Source of the DNA: an uncultured Prevotella sp.
Lineage (GTDB): Bacteria > Bacteroidota > Bacteroidia > Bacteroidales > Bacteroidaceae
DNA length: 58,293 nucleotides
Assembly: GCA_944319815.1 (NCBI GenBank)
Contig: CALUEX010000015.1
Location: forward strand, 1-58,293
Direction: 5' to 3'
In this document: positions 56,747 through 58,293 of the stretch, in pieces
How the letters are laid out: every line of letters begins with the position of its first letter
Position numbering within the stretch: position 1 is the first letter of the stretch
Made by a program: the position numbers and the translations under genes
The notes under the pieces: generated by a model
Told to the model about the DNA's origin: nothing
What the model saw: only the letters and a program-made list of their open reading frames with translations
Databases searched by the model: none

Positions 56747-58293
56747 ATGAGGAAAAAATTTATCTTAGTATCAATGTTGTGCGCAACGGCAATGTTCAGC
56801 TATGCGCAGAAGGTTGACTTCGACATGAGCGGCCGCCAGGAGAAGGAAGTCTTGGAGGACGGTTACCAGTCATGGGTTGTCAGTCAAGGGCTCGCCGACA
56901 CCAAGAAAGTGGGCATCAACGAAACGGACAGTTTTACTATTGACATCAACGCCGGGCCCGAAGGCACAGTGAACCGCGCCCTGCGTCCGCAATGGAACAA
57001 GGCCCTCGTGACCGACGAGCGCAAGGCACGCCTCGTGGGCGACGCCGTATCGCATTCCCGGGCGCCGAGGGCTACGGCCGCTACGCCATCGGAGGCCGCG
57101 GCGGCGTAGTTTACCACGTCACCTCGCTTGAAGACTACGTTGAAGGCACGGACACTCCCATCCCCGGAACGTTCCGTTACGGTATAAACGAGGTGGAAGG
57201 CCCGCGCACCATAGTCTTTGACGTTGAGGGAACCATCCAGCTGAAGGCACGCCTCACGTGCTCTGACCCATACGTTACAGTTGCCGGACAGACCGCACCG
57301 GGCAAGGGCATACTGTTCCGCAGCTCGCCCTTCGGTATGGCAAACGACGGCATCACGCGCTTCGTCCGCCTGCGCTTGGGCTACCACAACGGCGACACGT
57401 CGCGCGGAATGGACGGCATGGGCATGGCAGGAAACGACCACGCCATCATGGACCACTGCTCCGTTGGCTGGACAATAGACGAGGCTTTCTCGTCGCGTAA
57501 CTCAAAGAACATAACCCTCCAGCGTACTCTTATATCCGAGGCACTCAATGCCGCCGACCATCCCAACTACGGGACAGGCAAGCAACACGGCTTTGCGGCG
57601 ACCATTGGCGGTGACACCGGCAGCTACCACCACAACCTGCTTGCTCACAATGAGGGACGTAACTGGAGTCTCGGCGGAGGACTCGACGCTGCAGGAAACG
57701 CCGCCGGACACGCTGACATTTTCAACAATGTATGTTACAACTGGGGCGGACGTACCACCGACGGAGGTACGCATGAGTGCAACTTCGTGGGCAACTATTA
57801 CAAGATGGGGCCCGAATCAGATAATACTTTCCTGCTGACGGCGCAGCTCGAAGCCGTAGGTTCAGGCACACAGTCATACTATGTGAACGGCAACATACGC
57901 GAAAACCTCGACGGTTCGCAGACCGAAGACAAGGAGAACGTTACCTACAATTACCAGTTGGCGCAAGGTAAAGTGCTGGATTGGGACTTGTTCGTAGACG
58001 AGCCTTTCTTCGAGTCGTATGCCACGGTGGAAACAGCGCAGAAGGCCTTTAAGACCGTCCTATCCGACGTTGGTGCCAACCAGCCCTACTTCGACGAGCA
58101 CGACGTGCGTATGGTTGACGAGACGCGCATCAGAGCCACGAGTAAAACGGGAAGCGTAACGGGCAAGAAAGGCCTGATTGACCGCGAGACCGATGCCGAG
58201 GGCTTCGGCTACTTCGCCACCGAAGGGGCAAAGCGCGCAGCCGACTACGACACCGACCAGGACGGTATGCCCAACTGGTGGGAGGAAGCCAAG
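56747..58293 (+). pseudogene. PL1-type pectate lyase, frameshifted and truncated by the window end
   Basis: The first frame (56747-57109) has a signal peptide (MRKKFILVSMLCATAMFSYA) and the N-terminal region of Bacteroidetes pectate lyases (DFDMSGRQEKEV...RPQWNKALVT...ARLVGD), then continues as low-complexity Ala/Thr to a stop. From about 57046 another frame (-1, as if one base is missing near 57040-57048) continues IAFPGAEGYGRYAIGGRGG, VTVAGQTAPGKG and DHCSVGWTIDEAFSS, i.e. the polysaccharide lyase 1 beta-helix with its metal/catalytic motifs, and stays open to the right edge (DYDTDQDGMPNWWEE). No long homopolymer is at the break. It could be a true pseudogene, a sequencing error or programmed frameshifting. 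The intact enzyme would cleave pectate outside the cell. Confidence 0.8.

Overview
The window looks like chromosomal DNA from a Bacteroidales bacterium, most like Prevotellaceae. Three things suggest this. Promoters follow the Bacteroidetes pattern (-33 TTTG, about 19-20 bases, -7 TAnnTTTG). Two very large surface proteins end in type IX secretion (T9SS) sorting domains. The str/S10/spc/alpha gene order is followed by Bacteroidetes-type intergenic repeats. No species can be named from the sequence alone.

Layout. Positions 1-18.6 kb hold a DUF3467 gene and an almost complete ribosomal supercluster, all on the plus strand: rpsL-rpsG-fusA, the S10 genes, the spc genes with secY-map-infA-rpmJ, and the alpha genes to rplQ. 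It closes with a strong terminator at about 19.2 kb. A complete IS66-type insertion sequence follows (19249-20858; 18-bp perfect terminal repeats, 8-bp target duplication). Next is a promoter-to-terminator interval with no convincing protein but with complementary ends (20.93-21.24 kb), a candidate structured RNA. Then come a small P-loop NTPase and two giant modular surface proteins (21.3-29.0 kb). The first carries hexosaminidase-C-type repeats, a BspA-like leucine-rich block, and dockerin-like and cohesin-like modules. The second has a cohesin-like module and six Big2 domains.

From 29 to 46 kb single genes and short operons sit among long intergenic stretches. Genes here: a DUF805 membrane protein, a glycine-zipper lipoprotein, a Wza/Wzc-type polysaccharide export pair with an alpha/beta hydrolase, a CGGC protein with glycerate kinase, threonine dehydratase with RidA, a winged-helix regulator with a membrane protein, glutamate dehydrogenase with an RlpA-like lipoprotein, a macro-like protein with an HD protein, and a tRNA-Met. 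The intergenic DNA contains several repeat families: four arrays of 15-bp palindromes on an exact 22-bp period; two diverged copies of a roughly 300-bp element bounded by inverted motifs; tandem 87-88-bp units each carrying a -7 promoter box; and long inverted repeats between convergent genes, two of which encode the C-terminal residues of a neighbouring protein.

From 46 to 58 kb are housekeeping and envelope genes: an LptF/LptG-type permease, ribBA, an aspartate aminotransferase, a six-gene ExbB-ExbD-ExbD-TonB-PstS-like-TPR operon, and a PL1-type pectate lyase whose frame is broken near 57045 and which runs off the window.
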